NCBI GenBank assembly: GCA_050486405.1
Contig: JBJHDF010000010.1
Span: forward strand, 66,947-130,946
Direction of reading: 5' to 3'
Length of the DNA stretch: 64,000 nucleotides
From: JBJHDF01 sp050486405
Lineage (GTDB): Bacteria > Pseudomonadota > Gammaproteobacteria > Pseudomonadales > Cellvibrionaceae
Shown in pieces: positions 8,291 to 17,930 of this stretch. Position 1 is the stretch's first letter; every line of letters starts with the position of its first letter. The notes beneath the pieces were generated by a model that was given only the letters and a program-made list of their open reading frames with translations, made no database searches and was not told the DNA's origin. The translations under genes were made by a program, and so were the position numbers.

Positions 8291-9529
8291 TTATTGCGCC
8301 AAAGGCAGAAGCAGAGCGCCACAGGCGCCCTCCCCCGGTGTCGAAGTCAATTGAAATTTTCCGCTGTGGGCGCGCGCCACGGCGTGTACCACCGCCAGTC
8401 CCAGGCCGGTGCCCTGGGAGCGGGTCGTGACAAACAGATCTCCCACCGTGGGCAACAGCGCCGGATCAATACCCGGCCCCCGGTCGCAGACGCTGATGGA
8501 CAAGGTCTGATCCTCTACCAGTGCAAACCGGATACGGATTTCCGCGTTTTCGTCCACCGCCTGAATGGCGTTGTTCACCAGATTCACCAGGGCACCCACC
8601 AAAGCCTCGCGGTTGCAGGTCAGATACTGCTCGCGGCAATCGTTGCGCCAGTCGCAGTGGGCGCCGGCGGTCAGCAGGGGCATCTCAAGCGCCTCGCGCA
8701 GCGATTCCTCCAACTGCGCAACGCTGATGGTATCTGTCAGCGGCAATTCGCCCTTGACGAACAGCAGCATGTCCTGCACCTGGCTTTCCATATGCGCCAG
8801 ACGGCTGAACAGCTTTTCGGAAAACTCCTGCTGCCGCTGCGCATCCAGATTGCCACCGCGCAGATGCCCGGCATAGAGCATGGCGGTGGACAGTGGTGTA
8901 CGGATCTGGTGGGCCAGCGCGGACATCATGCGCCCCAGCGCCGACAGCCGCTCGTGACGGCTCAACTCACTCTGCAGACGCCGGGTTTCGGTCTGATCCG
9001 TCAGCAGTACAATCTGGCCATCGCTGCCCAGGTTGCGGGTGGCAATACCGATACGCCGCCCATCTTTCAACGACACCTCGTGGCCGTCGTCCTGACGCGG
9101 CTCAAAGCTGCGGCCGATCACCTCCCGCCACAACTCCCCTTTCAGCGGCTCACCCAGCAGCTCGAGCGCGGCGGGGTTGCAGTCGCTGATGCGACCGGAC
9201 GAGTCGATCACCACCACCCCGGCAGGCAGGAAGTTGATCAGGCTCTCCAGGCGATTGGCGAGCTGCTCCTTTTCCGCCAGCTCACGCATGCGCTGGTCGG
9301 TGACGCTGTTCAGTTCGCTGTTCAGCTCCGTGACCCGGTCCTCCAGCATGCGGTAGGAGTCCATCAACTGGCGGGACATGTCGTTGAACTGCTCGAACGC
9401 GTCCTTCAGTTGCTGTTCGCGCAGGGATTCGCCCGCCGGCGACAGGCTGCCGGCAACCTCTTCGATCCGGCCTGCGCGGACCTTGGAGGGCGATGTCACC
9501 GCTGAATGAGTCGCCAAATGGCTGGCCAT
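8291..9529 (-). CDS. fleS: Flagellar sensor histidine kinase FleS
   Basis: A 412-residue soluble two-component kinase with no membrane segments. An N-terminal coiled-coil region (about 35-95) precedes a PAS domain (about 95-185), followed by a HisKA domain with phospho-acceptor H207 (SALAHQIRTP) and an HATPase domain with N box (NLVNNAIQA), G1 (DRGPGID) and G2 (GTGLGLAVVHAV). This is the FleS architecture, and it is followed by fleR. Transcription probably starts at the sigma-54 promoter at 9596-9611. Confidence 0.92.
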   Translation of the reverse strand: MASHLATHSAVTSPSKVRAGRIEEVAGSLSPAGESLREQQLKDAFEQFNDMSRQLMDSYRMLEDRVTELNSELNSVTDQRMRELAEKEQLANRLESLINFLPAGVVVIDSSGRISDCNPAALELLGEPLKGELWREVIGRSFEPRQDDGHEVSLKDGRRIGIATRNLGSDGQIVLLTDQTETRRLQSELSRHERLSALGRMMSALAHQIRTPLSTAMLYAGHLRGGNLDAQRQQEFSEKLFSRLAHMESQVQDMLLFVKGELPLTDTISVAQLEESLREALEMPLLTAGAHCDWRNDCREQYLTCNREALVGALVNLVNNAIQAVDENAEIRIRFALVEDQTLSISVCDRGPGIDPALLPTVGDLFVTTRSQGTGLGLAVVHAVARAHSGKFQLTSTPGEGACGALLLPLAQ

Positions 9530-9595
9530 GCAAACACTCCCCTGGGGCTCGCCCTGTCAAAAGGACGATCTTTGGTTTTAACTGCCATGGGTCAT

Positions 9596-9611
9596 TGCAA
9601 ATGGGGTGCCA
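9596..9611 (-). promoter_or_regulatory. Sigma-54 promoter of fleSR
   Basis: On the minus strand TGGCACCCCATTTGCA matches the RpoN consensus at 15 of 16 positions with correct GG/GC spacing, about 67 bases before the fleS start. This agrees with known fleSR control by RpoN and the master activator FleQ in pseudomonads; fleQ is not in the window. Confidence 0.85.
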
Positions 9612-9742
9612 GGGGGGATGTCGCTTTTAAATCAATAGGTTAGAGATATTTTGTGGATGTGCCAGTCAAAAGTTTGGCGGGATATAAGGAAAAAGGGAAA
9701 AGAACGCAAGATCCTTCAGATTGGCACAAGCCGGGGCCGGGG

Positions 9743-9872
9743 ATGCCTGTCCGGGACCGTGCTCAGCAGGGCGACTGCATGGACGCAGGAGGTAGGGCAA
9801 CGCAGGAGCGGTTGCCGCAATGCTGTGCTCGAGCCCCCAGGGACGGGTTTACGGCGTGTCCCGGACAGGCAT
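9743..9872. repeat. Dispersed intergenic repeat with terminal inverted repeats, copy A
   Basis: A 130-bp non-coding unit in the 398-base gap between fleS and the ABC operon. It is bounded by a perfect 14-bp inverted repeat (ATGCCTGTCCGGGA at 9743-9756 and its complement at 9859-9872). The interior holds a GACTGCATGGACGCAGGAGG segment and a TTTACGGCGTG segment, both recurring in copies near 30.6-30.9 kb. Apart from this unit and the sigma-54 promoter, nothing else is recognised in the gap. It resembles a REP- or MITE-like element; no transposase is associated. Confidence 0.75.
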
Positions 9873-9927
9873 ACCCGGGCGCGGCTCCCTGAAACAAAGT
9901 TCTGAACCTTCGTTGGAATAGGGAGCG

Positions 9928-11553
9928 CTAATCGGCGTACTGGATTTTGGGGATGGCGCTCAGTAGGGACTGGGTGTAGGGGTGTTGGGGGTTGGCGAAG
10001 AGGGTTTCGGTGTCGGCCAGTTCGACGAGTTTGCCCTGTTGCATCACCGCCACCCGGTCGGAAACATAGCGTACTACAGCCAAATCGTGGGAGATGAACA
10101 GCATCGTCAGATTGTGCTTCTCCACCAGCTCCAGCAACAACCGCAGAATCTGCGCCTGAATGGTCACATCCAGGGCGGAGACAGGTTCGTCGGCAATGAT
10201 CAGCTTGGGCTCCATGGCCAGCGCCCGGGCAATGGCGATGCGCTGGCGCTGACCGCCGGAGAACTCGTGGGGATACTTGCGTACAAAACTGCGCTCCAGC
10301 CCCACATCATCCATCAGGCGATAGACCCGCTCCTGCAACGTTTTGCGGGTGGCGAGCCTGTGCAACAACAGCGGTTCCGCCAGCGTATCGTAGACTGTGC
10401 GGCGGGGGTTGAGCGACGCAAACGGATCCTGAAAAATGATCTGGAAGTCCCGGCGCGCCGTCTTGAGTTGTCGCCGAGACAGACGATAGAGGTCCACGCC
10501 GTCGAGCAGTACCTGACCGGAGCGCGCTTCGATCAGGCGCATGATGCTGCGGCCCAGAGTGGACTTGCCGGACCCGGATTCGCCCACCAGGCCGAGAATT
10601 TCGCCCTGACGAATGTTCAGGCTGATGTCGTCCACCGCCCGCGTTTCCGTGCGCTTGCGTTGCAGCAGTCCGCCACCGGTGCCCGTAAAAATTGTATGCA
10701 GGTGATCCACCCGCAGAAACTCCGTGTGGCCGGCGTCCGGCGCCGGAGTGGGTTTGGCACTGGAGGGGATCGCGGCCAGCAGCTTGCGCGTATAGGGATG
10801 TTGCGCCCGACGGAAAATATCGCCGGCGGCGCCCTGCTCCACAACCACACCCTTTTCCATCACGAGAATACGGTCGGCCAGGGTGGCGGCCACCGCCAGG
10901 TCGTGGGTGATAAATATCACCGCCATGCCGTAGCTTTTCTGCAGGCGCTGAATCAATTCCAGAATCTGCTTCTGTACCGTAACGTCCAGCGCGGTGGTGG
11001 GTTCGTCGGCAATCAACAACTCTGGCTCGTTGATCAGGGCCATGGCGATCATGACGCGCTGACGCATACCACCGGAAAACTGGTGGGGATAGTCGTCGAT
11101 GCGCTCCCGGGCGTTCTTGATGCCCACTTCGGTCAGCGCCGCTATGGCTTTCTCCCTCGCCTGCTGTCGGCTGAGTTTGCCGTGACGCAACAGCGGCTCC
11201 ACCAGTTGTGCTCCCACGCGCATATAGGGGTTGAGGGAGGTCATGGGGTCCTGAAAGATCATGCTGATGCGGTTGCCGCGCACGTCGCGCAACTGCGATT
11301 CGTTCATGCGCAACAGATCGTTGCCGGAGAAACGGGCGCTGCCGGATTCCACTCGCCCGGGAGGAGTGGGAATCAAACCGAGCAGACTGTAGCAGGCCAC
11401 CGACTTGCCGGAACCGGACTCACCGACAATGGCCAGTATTTCACCCTTGTCCAGTTGAAAACTCATATCGTCCACCGCCACAGTGGTGCCATTGCGAGTG
11501 TGAAAGCACACCCGCAAATTCGCCACACTCAATAACGGTTGCGATTCAGTCAT
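9928..11553 (-). CDS. Oligopeptide ABC transporter, fused double ATP-binding protein
   Basis: A 541-residue protein with two complete ABC ATPase domains in tandem, equivalent to OppD fused to OppF (YejF/GsiA architecture). Domain 1 (about 5-260) has Walker A GESGSGKS near residue 44, signature SGGMRQR and Walker B LLIADEPT. Domain 2 (about 285-535) repeats these as GESGSGKST, SGGQRQR and LIIADEPV. Each ends with the HPYT(R/Q) oligopeptide-loop motif typical of peptide importers. It follows the permease genes by 3 bases and would power uptake of short peptides. Confidence 0.92.
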   Translation of the reverse strand: MTESQPLLSVANLRVCFHTRNGTTVAVDDMSFQLDKGEILAIVGESGSGKSVACYSLLGLIPTPPGRVESGSARFSGNDLLRMNESQLRDVRGNRISMIFQDPMTSLNPYMRVGAQLVEPLLRHGKLSRQQAREKAIAALTEVGIKNARERIDDYPHQFSGGMRQRVMIAMALINEPELLIADEPTTALDVTVQKQILELIQRLQKSYGMAVIFITHDLAVAATLADRILVMEKGVVVEQGAAGDIFRRAQHPYTRKLLAAIPSSAKPTPAPDAGHTEFLRVDHLHTIFTGTGGGLLQRKRTETRAVDDISLNIRQGEILGLVGESGSGKSTLGRSIMRLIEARSGQVLLDGVDLYRLSRRQLKTARRDFQIIFQDPFASLNPRRTVYDTLAEPLLLHRLATRKTLQERVYRLMDDVGLERSFVRKYPHEFSGGQRQRIAIARALAMEPKLIIADEPVSALDVTIQAQILRLLLELVEKHNLTMLFISHDLAVVRYVSDRVAVMQQGKLVELADTETLFANPQHPYTQSLLSAIPKIQYAD

Positions 11554-11556
11554 GAT

Positions 11557-12450
11557 TCAGTCTCTGGAGGCTCTGGGGTCCAGCGCATCGCGCAGACCGT
11601 CGCCGAGAAAGTTCAGTGCAAACAGGGTGGTAGACAGTACCAGCGCCGGGTAGATCAACAGCCAGGAAAAGCTTTCGATTTCCTGCACACCATCGGCAAT
11701 CAATGACCCCCAGGAACTCTGGGGCGCCTGCACACCCAGGCCGAGAAAACTCAGAAAGGATTCAAGAATGATAACGCTGGGAATGGTCAGTGTGGTGTAG
11801 ACAATGATAGGACCCACGGCATTGGGAATGACGTGACGGCGGATGATCTGCCAGCGCGACAGCCCCATGGCGATTGCCGCTTCAATATATTCCTGGCGAC
11901 GCACGGTGAGCACCTGGCCGCGCACAATGCGCGCCATGGTAAGCCATTCCACAGCACCGATGGCCAGAAACAGCAGCAACATACTGCTGCCAAACACCAC
12001 AGTGAGCAGCACAATAAATACAGCAAAAGGCAGCGCGTAAAGGATATCCACAAAGCGCATCATGGCGGCGTCCACACGGCCGCCGAGATAGCCTGCCGTA
12101 GCGCCCCACAGCACACCGATACACAGAGCCACGGCGGTGGCGATAAAACCCACCATCAGCGAGACACGACTGCCGTAGAGAATACGGGTCAACTGATCCC
12201 GGCCCAGTACATCGGTACCCAGCCAGTGCTCGGCCGAGGGTGGCGTGGCGCCGAGAAACAACTGCTGTTCCTGATAGCCATAAGGCGCGATCCAGGGGGT
12301 AAGCACGGCCAGCACAATCAATACCAGCAGATAGACCAGACTGACCATGGCCATACGATTCTTTGCCAGGCGACGCAGCGCGTCCCGGGCCAGCGAGGTG
12401 CCACCACTGATGCTGTGTCCTGGCTGCGAACTCAGAGGAGCCACACTCAT
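11557..12450 (-). CDS. Oligopeptide ABC transporter permease (OppC type)
   Basis: A 297-residue inner-membrane permease with a long N-terminal cytoplasmic lead, a first membrane segment (MAMVSLVYLLVLIVLAVLTP) and further hydrophobic spans. The EAA cytoplasmic loop (EAAIAMGLSRWQIIRRHVIPN) contacts the ATPase. The sequence belongs to the DppC/OppC family. Its ATG overlaps the end of the preceding OppB-type permease gene by 4 bases, and the ATPase follows after 3 bases. Confidence 0.92.
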   Translation of the reverse strand: MSVAPLSSQPGHSISGGTSLARDALRRLAKNRMAMVSLVYLLVLIVLAVLTPWIAPYGYQEQQLFLGATPPSAEHWLGTDVLGRDQLTRILYGSRVSLMVGFIATAVALCIGVLWGATAGYLGGRVDAAMMRFVDILYALPFAVFIVLLTVVFGSSMLLLFLAIGAVEWLTMARIVRGQVLTVRRQEYIEAAIAMGLSRWQIIRRHVIPNAVGPIIVYTTLTIPSVIILESFLSFLGLGVQAPQSSWGSLIADGVQEIESFSWLLIYPALVLSTTLFALNFLGDGLRDALDPRASRD

Positions 12451-13379
12451 CGCCGCCCTCCCGCTTCGCGCAATTGCGGATTCAGCCAGACCAGCACAAT
12501 GTCCGCAATCAGGTTAAAGAGGATAATCAGGGTGGCAAGAAACACAGTGGTGCCCAGTATCATGGTGTAGTCGCGGTTGAACGCCGCTTGAATGTAAAAA
12601 CGCCCCAGGCCGGGAATCTGGAAAATGGTTTCCACCACAAAGGAGCCGGCGAGCAACCCGGCCAACGCCGGGCCCAGATAGGAGACCACCGGTGTGATGC
12701 CACCGCGCAGGGCGTGAACCAGCACAATCCGCCATTGCGACAACCCTTTGGCGCGAGCCGTGCGTATGTAATCCTGCGACAACACCTCCAGCATACCGCC
12801 CCGGGTGATGCGGGCGATATAGGCGGCGTAGGTGGAACCCAGCGTAATGGACGGCAGTATCTTGTCGCCGGGTATCACACCCCAGCCGGCCACCGGCAGC
12901 CAGCCCAGCCAGAGACCGAATATCAGAATCAGTATTGGCCCCAGCACAAAGGACGGCAGACAGATACCCAGCATGGCGGCGGACATGGGAATATAGTCCT
13001 GGGCGCTGTTGGGCCTCATGGCGGCAATGATGCCGGCGGGCACACCCACCAACAGGGCGAAGAGAATGGCGTACAGACCCAGTTCCAGGGTGATGGGAAA
13101 GCCGTTGGCGATCATCTCGTTGACGCTGCGCGATGGATAACGGAAGGAGGGTCCGAAATCCCCACGCGCCAGATCGCCCAGATAGTCCAGATACTGGCGC
13201 AACATGGGCGCATCGAGATTGTACTGGGCGTTGAGGTTGGCCATCACCTCCGGTGGTACACTGCGCTCCAGATCAAAAGGCCCGCCCGGCGCCAGACGAA
13301 CCAGAAAGAAGGTGATGGTGATCACCACCAGCAGCACCGGAACAGCAACGGCCAGCCGCCTGAGAATAAATGCCAGCAT
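12447..13379 (-). CDS. Oligopeptide ABC transporter permease (OppB type)
   Basis: A 310-residue permease of the DppB/OppB family. The N-terminal anchor (MLAFILRRLAVAVPVLLVVI) and the RLAPGGPFD motif just after it are characteristic, and the EAA loop reads RTARAKGLSQWRIVLVHALRG. It pairs with the OppC-type permease through a 4-base ATGA overlap and starts 8 bases after the solute-binding lipoprotein gene. Confidence 0.92.
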   Translation of the reverse strand: MLAFILRRLAVAVPVLLVVITITFFLVRLAPGGPFDLERSVPPEVMANLNAQYNLDAPMLRQYLDYLGDLARGDFGPSFRYPSRSVNEMIANGFPITLELGLYAILFALLVGVPAGIIAAMRPNSAQDYIPMSAAMLGICLPSFVLGPILILIFGLWLGWLPVAGWGVIPGDKILPSITLGSTYAAYIARITRGGMLEVLSQDYIRTARAKGLSQWRIVLVHALRGGITPVVSYLGPALAGLLAGSFVVETIFQIPGLGRFYIQAAFNRDYTMILGTTVFLATLIILFNLIADIVLVWLNPQLREAGGRR

Positions 13380-13387
13380 AGCGACGC

Positions 13388-15040
13388 TTACCGGTTACCC
13401 TGAGGCTCCAGGTACACAGGCCGGTAGTCGACGTGCTCCATGATATTGTTGTGCCAGCCACGCACCGAAGGTGAAATAAAATTGTTGCGCACATAGAAAT
13501 AGATGGGCGCGAGCGGGACTTCTTCCATCAGAATGGCCTCGGCCCGCTGAAACAGTTCGTGCCGCACCTCCCGATCACCGGTGCGCGCCGCCTCTGCAAT
13601 CAGGGCGTCATACTCGGCATTACCCCAACCGGTGTAGTTATTGCCGCTATCGGACACCATGGTGCCGAGAAAGGTATTGGGGTCGTAGTAGTCCCCGATC
13701 CAACCCGCCCGACCTATTTCGAAATCACCGGTGCGCTTGTTCGCCAGGTACACCCGCCACTCCTGATTGGTGATATTGACATCGATATTTAATACCTGTT
13801 TCCACATCTGCTGAATGACTACGGCGATACGCTGGTGGTGTTCCATGGTGTTATACAGAATGGTCAATCTCGGGAAACCCTCACCATTGGGAAAGCCCGC
13901 CTCAGCGAGCAACTGTCGGGCCAGCTCTTCGTCCTGTTTGACTCTGGCGCGAGAGGTATAACCCGCAGTATTGGGCGGTGTCAGATGGTAGGCCGGCTGA
14001 TCACCCACGCGTACCACGCGCTCGGTAATCTGTTCGCGATTGATGGCATAGGTGAGCGCCTGGCGTACCCGCACATCGTCCAACGGCGGTTTGCGGGTAT
14101 TGAATTCGTAATAATAAGTGATAAAGGCATCGTAGGTTTCCAGTTCCGGGTGCTGTTGCTCCTGTTTGGCCAACACCCTCTCCACCGGCAGGTTCACCGA
14201 AAGCCCGGCGATGTGGAGCTGACCGGCGCGGTACATGCGGTCCTCAGTCGTTCCTTCCTGAACCGGATGAAAATGAATTTCCTGCAGGCGCACATCGTCG
14301 GCGCCCCAATAATACGGATTCCTTTCGACCACCAGCACCCTGTGCGGCTCCCAGCGCTTCAGGGTAAAGGCGCCGTTGCCGACAAAGTTTTCCGGCCTGG
14401 TCCAGGCGGTACCGCGCACGGTTCTACCGCCAAAACGCTCCACGGTGGGTGGATGTACCGGATACAGACTGTGATGATCCAGCAGTTCCAGAAAATAGGG
14501 AATAGGCGCATTCAGGGTGATACGCAGTGTGCGTTCATCGAGTACCTCAACGCCGACTTTGGAGAAGTCGTCAATCTCTCCCCGGTGATAAGCCTCGGCG
14601 TTGGTGATGTAGTAGAGGGAATGAGCGTACTGGTTGCCCAGTTCCGGGGCCAGGGTGCGCCGCCAGGACCAGATAAAGTCTTCGGGGGTAATCGGGTCGC
14701 CGTTGGACCAGCGGGCGTTCGGATTGAAATAAAAGGTATATGTCAAGCCGTCGTCGGAAACATCCCAGGACTCCGCCACTCCCGGCATGGGTTCCAGGGT
14801 TTCTGCGCTTTTGGTCACCAGACCTTCAAAGAGCGCAATCTGGATACGTCGCTCCGGCATACCCACGGTGATGTGCGGGTCAATATCCGCCGGTTCGTCG
14901 CCGTTGCCCAGATGCAGAATCTGCAGTTCGTCGCCGATCTGCACCGGCGTGCGCTGATCGCGGGAGCAGCCAGCGCCAATTAACACCGTAAAACACAAAA
15001 CAAAACCAAGCGCGACTTTCATGACTTTTGTTATATACAT
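13388..15040 (-). CDS. Oligopeptide-binding lipoprotein (SBP family 5)
   Basis: A 550-residue extracytoplasmic receptor of the OppA/DppA family. It has a lipoprotein signal with lipobox IGAGC in the first 28 residues, then family motifs such as GLVTKSAETLEPMPGVAESWDVSDDG and the DVRVRQALTYAINRE block. The ATG at 15040 is chosen because AAGGTG precedes it closely; a GTG 9 bases upstream is the alternative. It precedes two permeases and the fused ATPase and follows the M3 peptidase with almost no gap, so uptake and hydrolysis of peptides are probably linked. Confidence 0.9.
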   Translation of the reverse strand: MYITKVMKVALGFVLCFTVLIGAGCSRDQRTPVQIGDELQILHLGNGDEPADIDPHITVGMPERRIQIALFEGLVTKSAETLEPMPGVAESWDVSDDGLTYTFYFNPNARWSNGDPITPEDFIWSWRRTLAPELGNQYAHSLYYITNAEAYHRGEIDDFSKVGVEVLDERTLRITLNAPIPYFLELLDHHSLYPVHPPTVERFGGRTVRGTAWTRPENFVGNGAFTLKRWEPHRVLVVERNPYYWGADDVRLQEIHFHPVQEGTTEDRMYRAGQLHIAGLSVNLPVERVLAKQEQQHPELETYDAFITYYYEFNTRKPPLDDVRVRQALTYAINREQITERVVRVGDQPAYHLTPPNTAGYTSRARVKQDEELARQLLAEAGFPNGEGFPRLTILYNTMEHHQRIAVVIQQMWKQVLNIDVNITNQEWRVYLANKRTGDFEIGRAGWIGDYYDPNTFLGTMVSDSGNNYTGWGNAEYDALIAEAARTGDREVRHELFQRAEAILMEEVPLAPIYFYVRNNFISPSVRGWHNNIMEHVDYRPVYLEPQGNR

Positions 15041-15045
15041 CGTTG

Positions 15046-17058
15046 TCACCTTTCCAGCATACGACCAAAGGCATCAAACCCGTAGGGCCTGCCGAGAAAA
15101 TCCTCCACCAGATCCGCCGCATCGCGACTGCCGCCGGGGTCCAGCACCGTGCGCCGCCAGCGTTGTGCCACGTCCGGGTTGAGCATGCCGTGTTTTTCAA
15201 ATTCGCTGAACATATCGGCGGCGATCACCAGGGACCACATATAGGTGTAATAGATGGCCGAGTAACCGTACAGATGACCGAAGGTGGCGTGAAAATAGGT
15301 GTCCTCCACATAGGGAAACGGCGAATACATGGCCTGGTAACGTCGCACCTTGTCGGTCAGGTCCATACCCTCGGGATCGCGGTTGTAGTAGTTCAGCGAC
15401 AGGGCGGCGTAGTACATCTGGTGCTGCACCCAGAGGCCGCGACCGAAACCCCGGGCGGCGTTCATGTTGGCCACCAGCTCTTCGGGAATCACTTCACCCT
15501 GCTCGTTGGTGGCAAAAGCAGCCAGAGTTTCGAGATCCCAGATCCACTCTTCGAACATCTGTGCCGGTGCCTCGACAAAATCCCACTCGGTGCGGATGCC
15601 CGACAGGCTCAGGCGGGGCTGATGGCCGCCGAAAATGGCGTGAATCAAATGACCCCATTCGTGAAAAAAGGTTCGCACATCGGAGTGTTCCATATTGCCG
15701 GTGGGGAAATTGCACACCAGCGCCACCACAGGTGGCTGGCGGTCGCGTACGCCGCTCTGCTTGGTAAAGGCAGCGGCGTGATTGAATTTGCCGGAGCGGG
15801 GGTGCATATCCAGATAGAAGCGGCCCAGCAGCTGGTCGTTCTCACGAATTTCGTAGGCGGACACCGAATCATGCCAGACGTCAACTTCCCAGGGCTCGAT
15901 GGTGACGCCGAACAACAGCTCGGTCAGATTGAACAAACCCTGGCGCACCTTGTCGTAGTGAAAGTACTGGCGCACCTCCCGGGAGTCGATGGCGTAGTCT
16001 TCCTGGCTGATCAACTCCTCGACGTAAAACTTCTGCCAGTCCCCCACCCGCTCCGCTGCGGGATCGATTCGCTGCAGCCGCTCCAGCAACTGCTGGTAAT
16101 CGTCGCGCGCCCGGCGATCGGAAATCTGCATGATGCGATCGATAAAAGCCTGGGCATTCTCTGGTGTCTGGATCATCTTGTCTTCTGTGACATAGTGGGC
16201 GTAGTGGTCGTAGCCCAGCAGTTGCGCCAGTTCATATCGGGCTGCAAACAGCTCCAACAGTACCCGGTCATTGTCCGGATACGCCCGCTGACGAAACAGC
16301 TTATACAGCTCCAGACGCAGCTCATCGTCCTCAGCGTACTGCATCACGGGGAAGTAATCGGGGTAGTCCGTGCTGAGCGCCACCTGCCCCTGGTCATCGA
16401 GCCGCTCCGCAATAAAATCGTCGGGCAGCCCCGTTAGACGTGAGACGTCCACGCTTAAACCGCGACTGTCTTCACGAATATTGCGGTTGAACGCCTGTCC
16501 CAAGCGGTTGATCTCGTCATTCAGCTCGCGGATACGCTCGCGGGTCGCTTCGTCACGATCGACACCGGAACGTTGGTAGGCCTCCAGCATCTTGGTTACA
16601 TAGCGCTGGTCTACGGTCTCCAGGGCGGCGACCTCCACCTGATTTAGCCGCTGGTAGAGGGGCCGGGACAGGCTGATCTCCGTGTTCAAGCCAACCAACT
16701 GCTGCTGGCAGATGTCGGCCGCCTCCCGCACCTCGGCCTCAGGATGTACATTGCGAAACAAACTGGAACGTCCGGAAATGCGGTTGACGACGATCTCCAG
16801 GTCATTGACGGCGTCCAGAAACGCACCGTCTGACAAGGGCTCCCGCTGAAGTTCCAGGGCGGCGAACAGCACTCTGGCCTCCTCCAACTCCAACCGACAC
16901 TGCTCTGCAAAGCCTTGAGCCCTGGGGTCACCAAAGGTGGGCCATATCCCATCCTCCGGCTCTGCGGGCTGGGTGGCGCAACCGGACAACCACAGGGTGA
17001 AGCACAGGCCTATGGCCAGGTTCCCCACCCCGCGGGGACTGAAAGCATTGCTGGGCAT
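15046..17058 (-). CDS. M3 family zinc metallopeptidase, lipoprotein
   Basis: A 670-residue thimet/oligopeptidase-type enzyme. The zinc-binding HEWGH (HExxH) motif lies in the C-terminal third (VRTFFHEWGHLIHAIFGG). An N-terminal signal ends in the lipobox LSGC, so the enzyme is probably an envelope lipoprotein rather than cytosolic like PrlC/Dcp. The start at 17058 is supported by an AGGAG site 7 bases upstream; a longer form beginning at 17085 lacks one. It heads the peptide-transport operon and probably trims peptides before import. Confidence 0.92.
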   Translation of the reverse strand: MPSNAFSPRGVGNLAIGLCFTLWLSGCATQPAEPEDGIWPTFGDPRAQGFAEQCRLELEEARVLFAALELQREPLSDGAFLDAVNDLEIVVNRISGRSSLFRNVHPEAEVREAADICQQQLVGLNTEISLSRPLYQRLNQVEVAALETVDQRYVTKMLEAYQRSGVDRDEATRERIRELNDEINRLGQAFNRNIREDSRGLSVDVSRLTGLPDDFIAERLDDQGQVALSTDYPDYFPVMQYAEDDELRLELYKLFRQRAYPDNDRVLLELFAARYELAQLLGYDHYAHYVTEDKMIQTPENAQAFIDRIMQISDRRARDDYQQLLERLQRIDPAAERVGDWQKFYVEELISQEDYAIDSREVRQYFHYDKVRQGLFNLTELLFGVTIEPWEVDVWHDSVSAYEIRENDQLLGRFYLDMHPRSGKFNHAAAFTKQSGVRDRQPPVVALVCNFPTGNMEHSDVRTFFHEWGHLIHAIFGGHQPRLSLSGIRTEWDFVEAPAQMFEEWIWDLETLAAFATNEQGEVIPEELVANMNAARGFGRGLWVQHQMYYAALSLNYYNRDPEGMDLTDKVRRYQAMYSPFPYVEDTYFHATFGHLYGYSAIYYTYMWSLVIAADMFSEFEKHGMLNPDVAQRWRRTVLDPGGSRDAADLVEDFLGRPYGFDAFGRMLER

Positions 17059-17288
17059 GATTTTCTCCTGAGCCGTGACAGTCAAGGGCCTATTCTATGT
17101 GCCACCTGCCGCCTTCTCAAGCCATGAATGGGCTCCGGCGCCACCACTGCAGAAAACAGCGATCAGTTTAGTCCAACGCTCGCATGTGGATATATCCGAC
17201 AGAGTCAAGCTGTGCTACTCTGACACTTGGAGGCAGACAATAACGATCCCTGACCGGTATAGCCTCGGCAACACCCAAGAACGGCAAT

Positions 17289-17909
17289 ATGAGCAACCCT
17301 TTGTTAACAGAAGACCAGCGGGACTGCCTGCAAGAGGTCACCAATATTGCCATGGGACAGGCCGGGGACAGGCTTGCCCGACTGCTCAATGTTTTCGTCC
17401 ACCTGTCGATTCCCAAGGTCAGCTTTTTGGCACCCTCGGACATCGCCATGACGCTCCAGTCCCTGGAGTACGGGGAGGACAGAGAGGATCGGGTCTATGG
17501 GGTCTGTCAGGGTTTCATCGGCGGCGGCATCGCCGGCGAGGTCATGATGTTGTTCAACAACACCGACTTCAACGACCTGGCCCGGCTCCTCAACTACCCC
17601 CCGGAGCCGGATCAGAAGACCCGCTACGAGCTGTTGATGGACACTGCCAACGTACTCAACGGCGCCTGCCTGAACGGCCTGGCCGGGCAGTTGGACACTC
17701 ACTTCAGCGTGGGCTCGCCGCTGCTGCTGGGCGAACACCTGAACATTACCGAGCTGCTGGAAAACAAAACGCTGGCCTGGAAACACGCCCTGGTGGTGGA
17801 GATCAACTACACCATTGAAGGGCACCGGATCAATTGTGATCTACTGCTGGTCATCGCCGAAGACGCCATCGCTGGCCTGACGGAAAAACTGAACTACCTG
17901 ATCGACTGA
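17289..17909 (+). CDS. CheC-like chemotaxis phosphatase family protein
   Basis: A 206-residue protein with the duplicated CheC/CheX/FliY signature of Glu and Asn residues: LQEVTNIAMGQAGDRLA near residues 13-29, and a second copy LLMDTANVLNGACLNGLA near 114-131. In the second copy the usual Glu is replaced by Asp. CheC proteins dephosphorylate CheY-P or act as adaptors. It is followed 21 bases later by a diguanylate cyclase, so it may modulate or receive input for c-di-GMP output. No chemotaxis genes adjoin, so the substrate is unknown. Confidence 0.75.
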   Translation: MSNPLLTEDQRDCLQEVTNIAMGQAGDRLARLLNVFVHLSIPKVSFLAPSDIAMTLQSLEYGEDREDRVYGVCQGFIGGGIAGEVMMLFNNTDFNDLARLLNYPPEPDQKTRYELLMDTANVLNGACLNGLAGQLDTHFSVGSPLLLGEHLNITELLENKTLAWKHALVVEINYTIEGHRINCDLLLVIAEDAIAGLTEKLNYLID

Positions 17910-17930
17910 GAAGGCGACAATACCGATTCC

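Noticed and set aside
9651..9905. Short plus-strand frames in the fleS upstream gap
   Set aside because: They lie within the dispersed repeat, and their translation only reflects the repeat; similar peptide text appears in the copy near 30.6 kb.
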